Assembly (NCBI GenBank): GCA_900552475.1
Contig: USAC01000020.1
Span: forward strand, 1-28,344
From: an uncultured Eubacteriales bacterium
GTDB taxonomy: Bacteria > Bacillota > Clostridia > Oscillospirales > Oscillospiraceae
Length of the DNA stretch: 28,344 bases
Reading direction: 5' to 3'
The notes under the pieces: generated by a model
The model's database searches: none
What the model was told of the DNA's origin: nothing
What the model saw: only the letters and a program-made list of their open reading frames with translations
Program-made: the position numbers and the translations under genes
In this document: in pieces, positions 1 to 7,919 of the stretch
Layout of the letters: the number at the start of each line of letters is the position of its first letter
Position numbering within the stretch: the first letter of the stretch is position 1

Positions 1-171
1 GGGGTGGGCGGGGGGCCCCCGCGGGAGCCGCTCCCCGGTGTTCCCATTATCCCCCCACCGCACAACCCCCCCGCCCCCCTGGGCGCGCCGCGCGGCGGGC
101 AGCTCCTCCGGCGTCTTGACTGCGGGAATCACGGGCGTATTTTCCAGTGTCGTGACGAGTGCATGGCGCAT
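1..171 (-). CDS. glpP: Glycerol-3-phosphate responsive antiterminator GlpP, N-terminal fragment
   Basis: About 57 codons are open from an ATG at 171 to the window edge. A GGAGGG ribosome site lies about 8 nt upstream. The first 27 residues (MRHALVTTLENTPVIPAVKT, then PEELPAA) match the start of the GlpP family, which in Bacillus binds glycerol-3-phosphate and prevents termination in glp leader mRNAs. After residue 27 the identity fades: a GVVRWGDNGNTGE stretch sits where the family has a hydrophobic strand followed by GD and N-x-G. The underlying DNA there is full of G/C runs, which suggests poor base quality at a contig end rather than a real mutant. It lies downstream of the glycerol-3-phosphate oxidation genes on the same strand, separated by a terminator. 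The family call rests on the N-terminus and the context. Confidence 0.6.
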   Translation of the reverse strand, partial: MRHALVTTLENTPVIPAVKTPEELPAARRAQGGGGVVRWGDNGNTGERLPRGPPAHP

Positions 172-205
172 CGGGCAACCCTCCGTTTCAGTGGACGTAT
201 AAAAT

Positions 206-235
206 ATCGTACCACGATCTGACCATAAAAAACAA
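206..235 (-). promoter_or_regulatory. Possible promoter of glpP
   Basis: Read on the minus strand, TTGTTT (230-235) and TACGAT (206-211) are 18 bp apart and lie 35-60 bp before the glpP start. The -35 box overlaps the U-tract of the preceding terminator, so it may be coincidental. Confidence 0.3.
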
Positions 236-264
236 GAGGTGCGGCGAAAAATTCGCCGCACCTC
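236..264 (-). terminator. Rho-independent terminator after the DUF1667 gene
   Basis: A perfect 13-bp stem (GAGGTGCGGCGAA at 236-248 with its complement at 252-264) has a 3-nt loop. On the minus strand it is followed by TTGTTTTTTATGG. It sits 40 bp after the DUF1667 stop, so glpP is probably transcribed separately or by partial read-through. Confidence 0.85.
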
Positions 265-303
265 TTTCTCGTGTTTCCTTCCCGAGCCCCTGAACCGATG
301 ATT

Positions 304-669
304 TTACTTTGCCGCGACCTCTTTCGTCGCGACGACGGCGACACCCGTGCCCGCGGCGTCGGCGAGCACCACGTCGCCGATGTGCAGCGGTGCGCGCACC
401 GTCACGGCACCGAGCGCCCGCGCCACGTCGAAGACCTTCTCCTTCGGCACCTCATCCGCCGTCCGGCCGGACACGACCGGGAGCACGCCGCCCTCGCAGC
501 GCACCGTCCCCGTCACCGTCCGCGCCGGGTGGGTGCACTCCTTGCGGGCATAGGCCTCGCCCCGCGCGCAGGTGTTTCCGCGCACGGACACGACCTCGCC
601 GCCCGCGAGCTCCGCCGTCAGCTGGCAGCCCATCGGGCAGCCGATACACGTCAGATTCCGCGTACTCAT
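304..669 (-). CDS. DUF1667 protein (small Cys-rich glp-operon partner)
   Basis: This is a 121-residue protein of the DUF1667 family. It has an N-terminal CIGCPMGC motif (residues 9-16) and two further cysteines near residues 34 and 45 (NTCARGEAYARKEC), a pattern suited to binding a metal or Fe-S centre. The start ATG overlaps the stop of the upstream FAD oxidoreductase by 4 bp (ATGA), with a GGAGGGAG ribosome site, so the two are translationally coupled. In anaerobic Firmicutes this family almost always accompanies the two FAD enzymes encoded upstream. It is thought to take part in electron transfer from glycerol-3-phosphate oxidation, but its exact role is not established. It is the last gene before a strong terminator. 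Confidence 0.88.
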   Translation of the reverse strand: MSTRNLTCIGCPMGCQLTAELAGGEVVSVRGNTCARGEAYARKECTHPARTVTGTVRCEGGVLPVVSGRTADEVPKEKVFDVARALGAVTVRAPLHIGDVVLADAAGTGVAVVATKEVAAK

Positions 670-1922
670 TGCGCTCCCTCCTCTACCGTAAAGGTGATTG
701 TCTGCGTCCCGGCCGGAATCTCCTCCCGCCGCAGGACGAACTGCTCCATCTCACCGGGCGTGAGCACCCGGCGCGGTACGCGCCGCAGGAGCCTGCCGCC
801 CGCGTAGGCGCAGAGCGCCGCATTCTGCCGCGGCTGCGCCACGCGGAAGCGTACGGTGACGGTGTCCGCCATGTGTACCGGGTCAAGCAGCTGCGGGACG
901 GTGTAGCGCACGCCATTGTGCCCCTCGAGCCGGATCGTTTCGCCGCGCGCCGCGCCGGCGAGGTACCGCGCGGCGCTCTCACCGGCCTGCGCGGCCTCTT
1001 TACTCACAAAGTCCACCAGATCGTGGACGTGCAGGACGTTGCCGCAGGCGAACACGCCCGGGATGCTCGTCGAGAGGTCGTCCGCGACGACCGGGCCGCC
1101 CGTCACGCGGTCGAGCGTGACGCCCGCCGCGCCCGAGAGCTCGTTTTCCGGCAGCAGGCCGACCGAGAGCAGCAGCGTGTCGCACGGGATGGTGCGCTCC
1201 GTCCCCGGAATGGGGCGGCGGTTCTCATCCACTTGCGCGAGCACGATGCCCTCGACGCGTTCACGGCCGAGAATGTTCACCACGGTCGTGGAGAGGTACA
1301 GGGGAATATTGAAATCCTCCAGACACTGCACGATGTTGCGCTTGAGCCCGCCGGAATACGGCATGACCTCCGCCACGGCGTGGACGTGTGCGCCCTCGAG
1401 CGTCATGCGCCGCGCCATAATCAGGCCGATGTCGCCGGAGCCGAGGATCACAACCTCGCGCCCGGGCATCAGCCCTTCCATGTTGACGAGCCGCTGCGCC
1501 GCGCCCGCCGAGTAGATGCCCGCCGGGCGGTAGCCGGGGATGTTCAGCGCCCCGCGCGGCCGCTCGCGGCAGCCCATCGCGAGGATGACCGCCTGCGCGC
1601 GGATCTGCTGCAGCCCGCGCTCGCGCCCCGTCACGGTCAGCACACGCTCAGGCGAGATATCGAGCACCATCGTGTTCAGCCAGTATGGGATCTCCAGCGC
1701 CTGCACCTGCTCGATGAAGCGGTGGGCATATTCCGGGCCGGTCAGCTCCTGCCCGAACGTGTGCAGGCCGAAGCCCGCGTGAATGCACTGGTTCAGGATG
1801 CCGCCGAGCTCACGGTCGCGCTCGAGGATCAGGATATCCTCCACGCCCGCGCGCCGCGCGGCGACGGCCGCGGCCAGCCCCGCCGGGCCGCCGCCGATGA
1901 TGGCCAGCTGTACCTCTTTCAT
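666..1922 (-). CDS. NAD(P)/FAD-dependent oxidoreductase of the glycerol-3-phosphate dehydrogenase complex
   Basis: The 418-residue protein has two dinucleotide-binding folds: an FAD site at the N-terminus (AIIGGGPAGLAAAVAARRAG) and an NAD(P) site near the middle (VVILGSGDIGLIMARR). A further FAD-binding stretch, TSIPGVFACGNVLHVHDLVD, lies toward the C-terminus. This is the layout of the pyridine-nucleotide-disulfide oxidoreductase family, and this subtype regularly pairs with a GlpA-like enzyme and DUF1667. It probably passes electrons from the dehydrogenase flavin to NAD(P) or another acceptor (inferred; the acceptor cannot be read from sequence). Start and stop overlap both neighbours by 4 bp. 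GGAGG precedes the ATG at 1922. Confidence 0.85.
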   Translation of the reverse strand: MKEVQLAIIGGGPAGLAAAVAARRAGVEDILILERDRELGGILNQCIHAGFGLHTFGQELTGPEYAHRFIEQVQALEIPYWLNTMVLDISPERVLTVTGRERGLQQIRAQAVILAMGCRERPRGALNIPGYRPAGIYSAGAAQRLVNMEGLMPGREVVILGSGDIGLIMARRMTLEGAHVHAVAEVMPYSGGLKRNIVQCLEDFNIPLYLSTTVVNILGRERVEGIVLAQVDENRRPIPGTERTIPCDTLLLSVGLLPENELSGAAGVTLDRVTGGPVVADDLSTSIPGVFACGNVLHVHDLVDFVSKEAAQAGESAARYLAGAARGETIRLEGHNGVRYTVPQLLDPVHMADTVTVRFRVAQPRQNAALCAYAGGRLLRRVPRRVLTPGEMEQFVLRREEIPAGTQTITFTVEEGAQ

Positions 1923-3358
1923 GCCTGCACCTCCTTCGTCTTCCCCACGAGCAGACGGCTTTCGCCGCCCGCTTTCGTCAGCTCCGTCTGCGGGACACTC
2001 AGCTCACGCGAGAGAATTTCCATCACGCGCGGCCCGCAGAAGCCGCCCTGACAGCGTCCCATCCCGGCGCGCACGCGCCGCTTGACGCCGTCGAGCGACC
2101 GCGCGCCCGGCACGCGGTGGATGGCCTCCACAATTTCGCCCTCGGAGATTCCCTCGCAGCGGCAGATGATGTTGCCGTAGGCGGGGTTCTGTGCCGCGAG
2201 CGCCTGCCGCTCGGCAAAGGGCAGCTCCTTCAGGTGCGGGATCCCGCGCCGCCGGGGGTTAAAGTCTGCCTTTTCGGCGAGCCCCAGCTTTTCCGCCGCG
2301 GCCCGCGCCAGATACGCGCCGATGGCCGGTGCCGACGACAGCCCCGGCGACTCGATGCCGAGCGCCTCGAAAAAGCCGCCGCAGCTCTCGCCGATCACGA
2401 AGTCGTCGCCGCCGGTGAGGTGGGCGCGCAGCCCCGCGAAGCTCGTGATCACGTCGCGCATCGGCAGGTGCGGGACGCTCCGCTCCGCGGTGGAGACGGC
2501 GTAGTCGAGCCCGGCCTGCGTCGTGTCCGTGCCATCGCGATCCTCCTGATCGGTCGCGGTCGGGCCGATGAGCAGGTTCCCGTGCACTGTCGGCGAGACG
2601 AGCACGCCCTTGCCGAGCTTCCCCGGCAGCTGGAAGATCGTCCGGCTGACCAGCGTACCGTCGCGCCGGTCGAGCAGGCAGTACTCACCCTTGCGCGGGA
2701 CGATCGTACGCGGATCGTTGGGGAGAAGCTGGTTGTGCAGCAGATCACCGTAGACGCCCGCCGCGCTGATGACGGTGCGCGTCTCCATCTCGCCGCCCGT
2801 CGTGGAGAGGACGAAGTGATCCCCCTCGCGGCGGATAGCGTCCACGCGCGTGTCAAAGCGGAATTTGATGCCGTTGGCCGCGGCGTTCTCCGCCAGCGCG
2901 ATCGTCAGGCCGAAGGGGCAGACAATCGCGCTCGTCGGCGCCCACAGCGCGGCCACGACATCCTCCGACACGGCGGGCTCCATCGCGCGCAGCCGCTCGC
3001 CCGAGAGAATCTCAAGCCCCTCGACGCCGTTTTCCTCGCCCCGGCGCAGCAGCTCACGCAGCTGCGGCAGGCCGGATTCCTCGAAGCACAGCACCAGCGC
3101 ACCGCAGCGGCGGTAGGAGAAGTCCAGCTCGCGGCTGAGCTCTTCCATCATCCGGCTGCCCTCCACGTTGAAGCGCGACTTCTTCGTCCCCGGCATCGCG
3201 TCGAAGCCTGCGTGGACGATGGCGGAGTTGGCCTTGCTCGTCCCGGTGCAGACGTCCTCATTGCGCTCTACGAGACAGACCTTCCCTGCGTAGCGGCTCA
3301 GCTCTCGCGCCACCGCGCAGCCGATCACTCCGCCGCCGATCACCACGGCATCCCACAT
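1919..3358 (-). CDS. glpA: FAD-dependent glycerol-3-phosphate dehydrogenase (GlpA-like)
   Basis: The protein is 479 residues from the ATG at 3358. An in-frame GTG three codons upstream is also possible, but GGGAG lies 8 nt before the ATG, so the ATG is preferred. The N-terminus is an FAD Rossmann motif (VVIGGGVIGCAVARELSRY) followed by a DAO-type oxidoreductase domain. The last quarter carries a BFD-like [2Fe-2S] domain with CRC near residue 400 and CQGGFC about 35 residues later. This DAO plus BFD layout is that of anaerobic GlpA, which oxidises sn-glycerol-3-phosphate to dihydroxyacetone phosphate. It is the first gene of the operon. The product would enter glycolysis through the triose-phosphate enzymes encoded at 7.1-9.2 kb. 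Confidence 0.85.
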   Translation of the reverse strand: MWDAVVIGGGVIGCAVARELSRYAGKVCLVERNEDVCTGTSKANSAIVHAGFDAMPGTKKSRFNVEGSRMMEELSRELDFSYRRCGALVLCFEESGLPQLRELLRRGEENGVEGLEILSGERLRAMEPAVSEDVVAALWAPTSAIVCPFGLTIALAENAAANGIKFRFDTRVDAIRREGDHFVLSTTGGEMETRTVISAAGVYGDLLHNQLLPNDPRTIVPRKGEYCLLDRRDGTLVSRTIFQLPGKLGKGVLVSPTVHGNLLIGPTATDQEDRDGTDTTQAGLDYAVSTAERSVPHLPMRDVITSFAGLRAHLTGGDDFVIGESCGGFFEALGIESPGLSSAPAIGAYLARAAAEKLGLAEKADFNPRRRGIPHLKELPFAERQALAAQNPAYGNIICRCEGISEGEIVEAIHRVPGARSLDGVKRRVRAGMGRCQGGFCGPRVMEILSRELSVPQTELTKAGGESRLLVGKTKEVQA

Positions 3359-3379
3359 AGAAAACACTCCCTTTCATGC

Positions 3380-3420
3380 AAAAAAGCCACACAAAACCAG
3401 CGCAGGGGACTCCTGCGCTG
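3380..3420 (-). promoter_or_regulatory. Leader terminator/attenuator, probable GlpP target
   Basis: On the minus strand a 9-bp GC-rich stem (3412-3420 pairing with 3398-3406, loop of 5) is followed by GTTTTGTGTGGCTTTTTT. It lies about 45 nt downstream of the predicted start of transcription and 40 nt before the first glp gene. A terminator inside the leader, with a GlpP homologue encoded at the end of the cluster, matches the known Bacillus glpD control by GlpP antitermination. That GlpP acts here is inferred. Confidence 0.6.
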
Positions 3421-3466
3421 CTCTGCATGACTCAAACATCTCATTGCACTCTATTTGATTGTCTCC

Positions 3467-3495
3467 AGCATAGCAGACCCGCACCACTTTGTCAA
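3467..3495 (-). promoter_or_regulatory. Sigma-A type promoter of the glp operon
   Basis: On the minus strand, TTGACA (3490-3495) and TATGCT (3467-3472) are exactly 17 bp apart. This gives a leader of about 100 nt that contains the terminator-like hairpin. Confidence 0.75.
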
Positions 3496-3575
3496 GCGCG
3501 GCGGACACTGTTTGCCCTTGCCGAAAAGCGGTACCACTCTTAACACATATTTAACGAAATCTTTATACGAAGATA

Positions 3576-3584
3576 TGCTATAAT
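3576..3584 (+). promoter_or_regulatory. Extended -10 promoter of the kdpD-like/kdpE operon
   Basis: TGCTATAAT is a full extended -10 element (TGn plus TATAAT), placed 37 bp before the kinase ATG. No good -35 is seen at 16-18 bp. The A/T-rich upstream stretch with repeated TTAAC (3540-3556) may bind an activator. Confidence 0.6.
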
Positions 3585-3620
3585 AAACTTAAAAAAACAC
3601 ACGAGAAAGGAGCCTATGCC

Positions 3621-4739
3621 ATGCGCCTTTCCTGGCCCAAGCGGTGGCAGAAAAAGACGCACCTGTCCCGCGAACTACTGCTCTATTCGCCGAAGGATTT
3701 TTTCATCTCGCTCCTGCTCTATGCCGCGTCGGTGTTTGTCTGCCTGATTCTGCGTCACTTCGACACGAGCAAGGCCACGAGCTACGTCGCCATGATTTTC
3801 CTGCTCGATGTCTTTCTGACGGCGTTTTTCACAGACGGCTTTCTCTTCAGCCTGCTCGACGCGGTGCTCGGCGTGCTGAGCGTGGACTATATCTTTACCG
3901 AGCCGTACTGGCATATCAGCTTCACGCTCTCGGGCGTTCCGGTGACGTTTCTCGTCATGATGACGATCAGCATCCTCACCGGCATCCTCACCAGCCGCGC
4001 CAAGCAGCTTGATGCCGTCTCGCGCGAGGCGGAGCGCGAAAAGCTCTATGCCGGGCTCCTGCGCGCCGTGTCGCACGATATCCGCACACCGCTGACCGGC
4101 ATCGTCGGTGCGACGAACGTCCTGCTTGAGCAGGAGGAGACGATTACCCCCGCGCAGCGCCACGAGCTGATTCAGAGCGCAAATCAGGAGGCGCAGTGGC
4201 TCATCCGGATCGTGGAGAATCTCCTCTCCATCACGCGCATCGGCGCGGAAAACGCCTGCGTGACCAAGACACCCGAGGCTGCCGAGGAGGTCATCGAGGG
4301 CGCGGTCGCCAAGTTCCGCCGCCGCTGGCCGGCGATCGATGTCTCCGTCCACCTGCCGGACGAGTTTCTGCTCGTGCCGATGGACCCGCTGCTCATCGAG
4401 CAGGTGCTCACGAACCTGCTCGAAAACGCCGCGCTCCACGGCGAGACGACCACGCATATCGATATCTCGCTCGAGAGAATCCACCGCGAGGCATGCTTCA
4501 CCGTCGCCGATAACGGCGTGGGACTGCCGCCGGAGCTGCAGGCGCGCATCTTCAACGGCTATTTCTGCCCACCGGAGCAGGGGGACAAGCGCCGCAACAT
4601 GGGCATCGGTCTCTCCGCCTGTCAGGCGGTTGTGAGAGCGCATCAGGGACAGATCGCGGCCCGCAGCAGCAAACAGGGCGGCGCCGTGTTTCAGGTATAT
4701 CTGCCAATGAAGGAGGAACCCCATGAAAATCAAGGATAA
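3621..4739 (+). CDS. kdpD: KdpD-type sensor histidine kinase lacking the N-terminal KdpD/Usp domains
   Basis: The 372-residue membrane kinase starts with about four hydrophobic segments (roughly 27-45, 55-70, 74-90, 104-124) of the DUF4118 type found in KdpD. Next come the HisKA box SHDIRTPLTG (phosphorylated His152) and a HATPase domain with the N-box LTNLLENAALHG (from about 263) and ADNGVGLPPE. Full-length KdpD is about 890 residues, because it also carries an N-terminal KdpD domain and a universal-stress-protein domain; both are absent here. AAAGGAG lies 8 nt before the ATG. The gene overlaps the response regulator by 17 bp. With no kdpFABC in view, its target is unknown; K+ or turgor sensing is only inferred from the family. 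Confidence 0.88.
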   Translation: MRLSWPKRWQKKTHLSRELLLYSPKDFFISLLLYAASVFVCLILRHFDTSKATSYVAMIFLLDVFLTAFFTDGFLFSLLDAVLGVLSVDYIFTEPYWHISFTLSGVPVTFLVMMTISILTGILTSRAKQLDAVSREAEREKLYAGLLRAVSHDIRTPLTGIVGATNVLLEQEETITPAQRHELIQSANQEAQWLIRIVENLLSITRIGAENACVTKTPEAAEEVIEGAVAKFRRRWPAIDVSVHLPDEFLLVPMDPLLIEQVLTNLLENAALHGETTTHIDISLERIHREACFTVADNGVGLPPELQARIFNGYFCPPEQGDKRRNMGIGLSACQAVVRAHQGQIAARSSKQGGAVFQVYLPMKEEPHENQG

Positions 4740-5430
4740 GGTTCTGATCGTTGAGGACGAGCAGAGCATCAGCAACTTCATCTCCATGATCCTCACGGCC
4801 AACGGCTATGACACCATCATCGTCCGCAGCGGCGAGGAGGCGCTGACCATGATCTCCTCGCACTGTCCGGATTTGATCGTTCTGGATCTGGGGCTGCCAG
4901 ATATGGACGGGCTGGAGGTGCTCAAATCCGTGCGCAAGTGGTCGAACCTGCCGGTGGTCGTCGTCTCCGCCCGCACGCACGAGCACGACAAGGTTGAAGC
5001 CCTCGACTACGGCGCGGACGACTACCTCGTCAAGCCCTTCGGCACGTCGGAGCTCCTCGCCCGCATCCGAACGGCCATCCGCCACACGCGCACGGCCCTG
5101 CCCAATTCGCAGATCGCGCAGTCGGGCAAGTTCACCGTCGGCGAGCTGACGATCGACTATGACAAGCACCAGGTGCTCAAGCGCGGGGAGAACGCCAAGC
5201 TCACGGTCAACGAGTATAAGATCGTCGCCCTGCTCGGCAAATACGCGGGCAAGGTGCTGACCTATGACTTCATCATCCGCGAGCTCTGGGGGCCGAAGGC
5301 CAAGACCGACAACCAGATCCTCCGCGTGAACATGGCGAACATCCGCCGCAAGATTGAGGATAAGCCCGGCCAGCCGCAGTACATCTTCACCGAGGTCGGT
5401 GTGGGCTATCGCATGCGGGAGAGCGACTGA
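4723..5430 (+). CDS. kdpE: OmpR-family response regulator, KdpE-like
   Basis: The 235-residue regulator has a receiver domain (residues 1-120) with acidic residues D12/E13, phospho-acceptor Asp55 in LDLGLPDMDG and Lys104 in LVKPF. A C-terminal winged-helix DNA-binding domain (about 130-235) carries the KdpE-like stretch LTVNEYKIVALLGKYAGKVL and ends with FTEVGVGYRMRE. It starts inside the 3' end of the kinase gene, with its own AAGGAGG site 5 nt before the ATG, so kinase and regulator form a coupled pair. It probably acts as a transcription activator phosphorylated by the upstream kinase. Confidence 0.92.
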   Translation: MKIKDKVLIVEDEQSISNFISMILTANGYDTIIVRSGEEALTMISSHCPDLIVLDLGLPDMDGLEVLKSVRKWSNLPVVVVSARTHEHDKVEALDYGADDYLVKPFGTSELLARIRTAIRHTRTALPNSQIAQSGKFTVGELTIDYDKHQVLKRGENAKLTVNEYKIVALLGKYAGKVLTYDFIIRELWGPKAKTDNQILRVNMANIRRKIEDKPGQPQYIFTEVGVGYRMRESD

Positions 5431-5435
5431 CACAC

Positions 5436-5481
5436 AAGTGAAATGCCCTCCCCGCCATACGGCGGGGAGGGCATTTCACTT
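5436..5481. repeat. 21-bp perfect inverted repeat after kdpE
   Basis: A 21-bp arm (5436-5456) and its exact complement (5461-5481) are separated by ATAC. The core is CCCTCCCCGCC. No U-tract follows on either strand, so it is more likely the end of a dispersed intergenic repeat, or an mRNA 3'-end stabiliser, than a simple terminator. Confidence 0.7.
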
Positions 5482-5564
5482 GGTGAGAATCACGCCCCGA
5501 ACCGCGCATTTTGTGCGCAGTGTCGCAGCCATGCCTATGGCAGGGCAAGGCGCAGAGTGCAGCG

Positions 5565-5607
5565 AAATCTTCGCCCCAAAGGACTTCGTCCTTTGGGGCG
5601 AAGATTT
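5565..5607. terminator. 20-bp hairpin between convergent kdpE and gpmI, likely bidirectional terminator
   Basis: A perfect 20-bp stem (5565-5584 and 5588-5607) has a TTC loop. On the plus strand ATTTATTTTA follows, which favours termination of the kinase/regulator operon. On the minus strand it lies directly after the gpmI stop codon, and the stem overlaps that stop. Confidence 0.65.
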
Positions 5608-7117
5608 ATTTTACGATCAGTGTCTCGCCGTCCATCTCGGGCGGGCAGGCCAGACCCATCACATCAAGGATGGTGGGGGCGATATCTGCCAGGCGACCGG
5701 GGCGCAGCTCGCTGCCCGCGCCGCAGAGAATAAAGGGGACGGGGTTGGTCGTGTGCGCGGTCATAGGGGAGCCGTCCGGCTGGCGCATAACCTCGGCGTT
5801 GCCGTGGTCGGCGGTGACCATGGCGATGCCGCCCGCGGCGAGCGTGGCATCCACGACGCGGCCAACGCAGGTGTCCACCGTCTCAACGGCCTTGACCGCC
5901 GCCTCGAGCACGCCGGTGTGGCCGACCATGTCGCAGTTGGCGAAGTTCAGGATGATGACGTCGTAGGCGCCGGAGTTGATGCGCTCGACGCATTTGTCGC
6001 AGACCTCGAACGCGCTCATCTCGGGCTGGAGGTCATAGGTCGCGACCTTCGGCGAGGGGACGAGCACGCGGTCCTCACCGGGGTACTGTTTCTCGACGCC
6101 GCCGTTGAAGAAGAACGTGACATGCGCGTACTTCTCCGTCTCGGCGATGCGCAGCTGCGTCATGCCGAGCTGGCTCAGATACTCGCCGAGCCCATTCTTC
6201 ACGGCGATGCGCGGCCACGCGACGGTCACGTTCGGCATGGATGCGTCATACTCCGTGCTGCAGACGTAGGTAGTCGGAAAGAACTCGCGCTTGAAGCCGT
6301 CGAAATCGGGGTCGACGATGGCGCGGGTAATCTCGCGGGCACGGTCGGGACGGAAGTTGAAGCAGATGACGCTGTCATTGTCGGAAATCGTGCCCTCGCC
6401 GTCGCAGACGACGGGCTCGACGAACTCATCCGTGATGCCCGCGTCATAGGAGCGTGAGACCGCGTCGACGGGATCAGCGTTCTGGATGCCCTCGCCGTAG
6501 ACCATGGCGTCATAGGCCATCTGCACGCGCTCCCAGCGCTTGTCGCGGTCCATCGCGTAATAGCGGCCGGTCACGGTCGCAATTTTGCCGACGCCGAGCT
6601 TTTCGCACTCCGCGGCGCACTGGGCGACGAAGTCCTTGCCTGAGGAGGGGGAGACGTCGCGCCCGTCGAGAAAGGCGTGGATATAGACCCGCGTCAGCCC
6701 CTTCTGCTTCGCCATGCGCAGCAGGGCGAAGAGGTGCCGGATGTGGGAGTGGACGCCGCCGTCGGAGAGCAGCCCACACAGGTGCAGGCTTGTTCCGCGC
6801 GCAAGGCAGTCGTCCATCGCCTTGTTATAGGCCGGATTTTCAAAGAACGAGCCGTCGTCGATGGCGCGGCTGATCCGGGGCAGATCCTGAAACACGACCC
6901 GGCCGCCGCCGATGTTGGTGTGACCCACCTCGCTGTTGCCCATCTGGCCGGCGGGCAGACCCACGTCCAGACCGCTGGCCGAGAGTTCCGTGTGGGCGCA
7001 CTCGGCAAAGAGCTTATCGAGCACGGGCGTCTGCGCCAGAGAGACGGCGTTGCCCGGGCCGGGCTCTGTCAGGCCGAAGCCGTCCATAATAATCAGCGTC
7101 GTCGGTGTTTTGTTCAT
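5606..7117 (-). CDS. gpmI: 2,3-bisphosphoglycerate-independent phosphoglycerate mutase
   Basis: The 503-residue protein converts 3-phosphoglycerate to 2-phosphoglycerate in glycolysis. The alkaline-phosphatase-fold metal sites are visible: D12 in IIMDGFG at the N-terminus and TADHGNAE near the C-terminus. The phospho-acceptor is Ser62 in GQMGNSEVGHTNIGGGR, the position expected for the family. Other family stretches include HAFLDGRDVSP and TVTGRYYAMDRDKRW. The reading frame is open further upstream, but the ATG at 7117 follows GAGGG by 6 nt and starts MNKTPTTLIIMDGFG as homologues do. It is the last gene of the trmL-pgk-tpiA-gpmI run, 28 bp after tpiA. Confidence 0.96.
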   Translation of the reverse strand: MNKTPTTLIIMDGFGLTEPGPGNAVSLAQTPVLDKLFAECAHTELSASGLDVGLPAGQMGNSEVGHTNIGGGRVVFQDLPRISRAIDDGSFFENPAYNKAMDDCLARGTSLHLCGLLSDGGVHSHIRHLFALLRMAKQKGLTRVYIHAFLDGRDVSPSSGKDFVAQCAAECEKLGVGKIATVTGRYYAMDRDKRWERVQMAYDAMVYGEGIQNADPVDAVSRSYDAGITDEFVEPVVCDGEGTISDNDSVICFNFRPDRAREITRAIVDPDFDGFKREFFPTTYVCSTEYDASMPNVTVAWPRIAVKNGLGEYLSQLGMTQLRIAETEKYAHVTFFFNGGVEKQYPGEDRVLVPSPKVATYDLQPEMSAFEVCDKCVERINSGAYDVIILNFANCDMVGHTGVLEAAVKAVETVDTCVGRVVDATLAAGGIAMVTADHGNAEVMRQPDGSPMTAHTTNPVPFILCGAGSELRPGRLADIAPTILDVMGLACPPEMDGETLIVK

Positions 7118-7145
7118 AACAACCCTCGTTTCTGCCGAACAGGAC

Positions 7146-7919
7146 TCAGTCCTGATTGGCGGCGTTGATGATCTCCACAAAGTCGCCTGCCTTCAGAGCG
7201 GCACCGCCGATGAGGCCGCCGTCGATATCGGGCTGGCTAAGCAGCTCCGCGGCGTTCGAGGGCTTCATGGAGCCGCCGTACTGGATGGTGATGGAGCGGG
7301 CGATGCGCGCACCGTACAGGTGGCGGATCGTCGTGCGGATGAAGGTGCAGACCTCGGCCGCCTGCTCGGCGGTGGCGGTCTTGCCGGTGCCGATGGCCCA
7401 GATGGGCTCATAGGCGATGACACACTTGCGCAGCTTGTCGGCGCTCACGCCGGCGAGCGCGGACTTGATCTGCAGGGCGATGAGCTCCATCGTGATGCCC
7501 AGCTCGCGCTGCTCCAGGCTCTCGCCCACGCAGATGATGGGGTGCAGGCCCGTCTCGAGCGCGGCGAGCACCTTCTTGTTGACGGTGAAGTCCGTCTCGC
7601 CGAAGTACTGGCGGCGTTCGGAGTGGCCGATGATGACATACTTCACGCCCAGGTCCTTCAGCATATCGGCGGAAACCTCGCCGGTGAAGGCGCCGGACTT
7701 CTCGTAGAACACGTTCTCTGCGCCGACGGAGACGCGGACGTCCTTGAAGGCCTTGATGGCGGTGGGAATGTTGACGGCGGGAACGCATACCACGACATCG
7801 CACCACTTGGCTCTGGGCATGATGGCCTTGAGCTCCTCGGCGAACTTCTTCGTCTCGGAAGCCGTCTTGTTCATCTTCCAGTTGCCTGCGATGATGGTTT
7901 TGCGGTATCTGCGATTCAT
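7146..7919 (-). CDS. tpiA: Triose-phosphate isomerase
   Basis: The 257-residue TIM-barrel enzyme interconverts dihydroxyacetone phosphate and glyceraldehyde-3-phosphate. All active-site residues are visible: Lys15 in AGNWKMN, His99 in IGHSERR and Glu171 in AYEPIWAIGTG. The flexible loop 6 and the phosphate-binding IQYGGSM and GLIGGAAL stretches are intact. It starts at the ATG at 7919, with GAGGAG 7 nt upstream. It lies between pgk and gpmI on the same strand, consistent with a glycolytic operon. It also links to the glp operon, whose product is dihydroxyacetone phosphate. Confidence 0.97.
   Translation of the reverse strand: MNRRYRKTIIAGNWKMNKTASETKKFAEELKAIMPRAKWCDVVVCVPAVNIPTAIKAFKDVRVSVGAENVFYEKSGAFTGEVSADMLKDLGVKYVIIGHSERRQYFGETDFTVNKKVLAALETGLHPIICVGESLEQRELGITMELIALQIKSALAGVSADKLRKCVIAYEPIWAIGTGKTATAEQAAEVCTFIRTTIRHLYGARIARSITIQYGGSMKPSNAAELLSQPDIDGGLIGGAALKAGDFVEIINAANQD

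Noticed and set aside
309..2051. 580-codon open frame on the plus strand opposite the glp genes
   Set aside because: It is an arginine- and alanine-rich shadow produced by high GC and by codon bias of the real minus-strand genes; no family pattern.
2117..3430. 437-codon plus-strand frame opposite the dehydrogenase
   Set aside because: Same cause: antisense of a clear FAD enzyme with a ribosome site and operon overlaps on the other strand.
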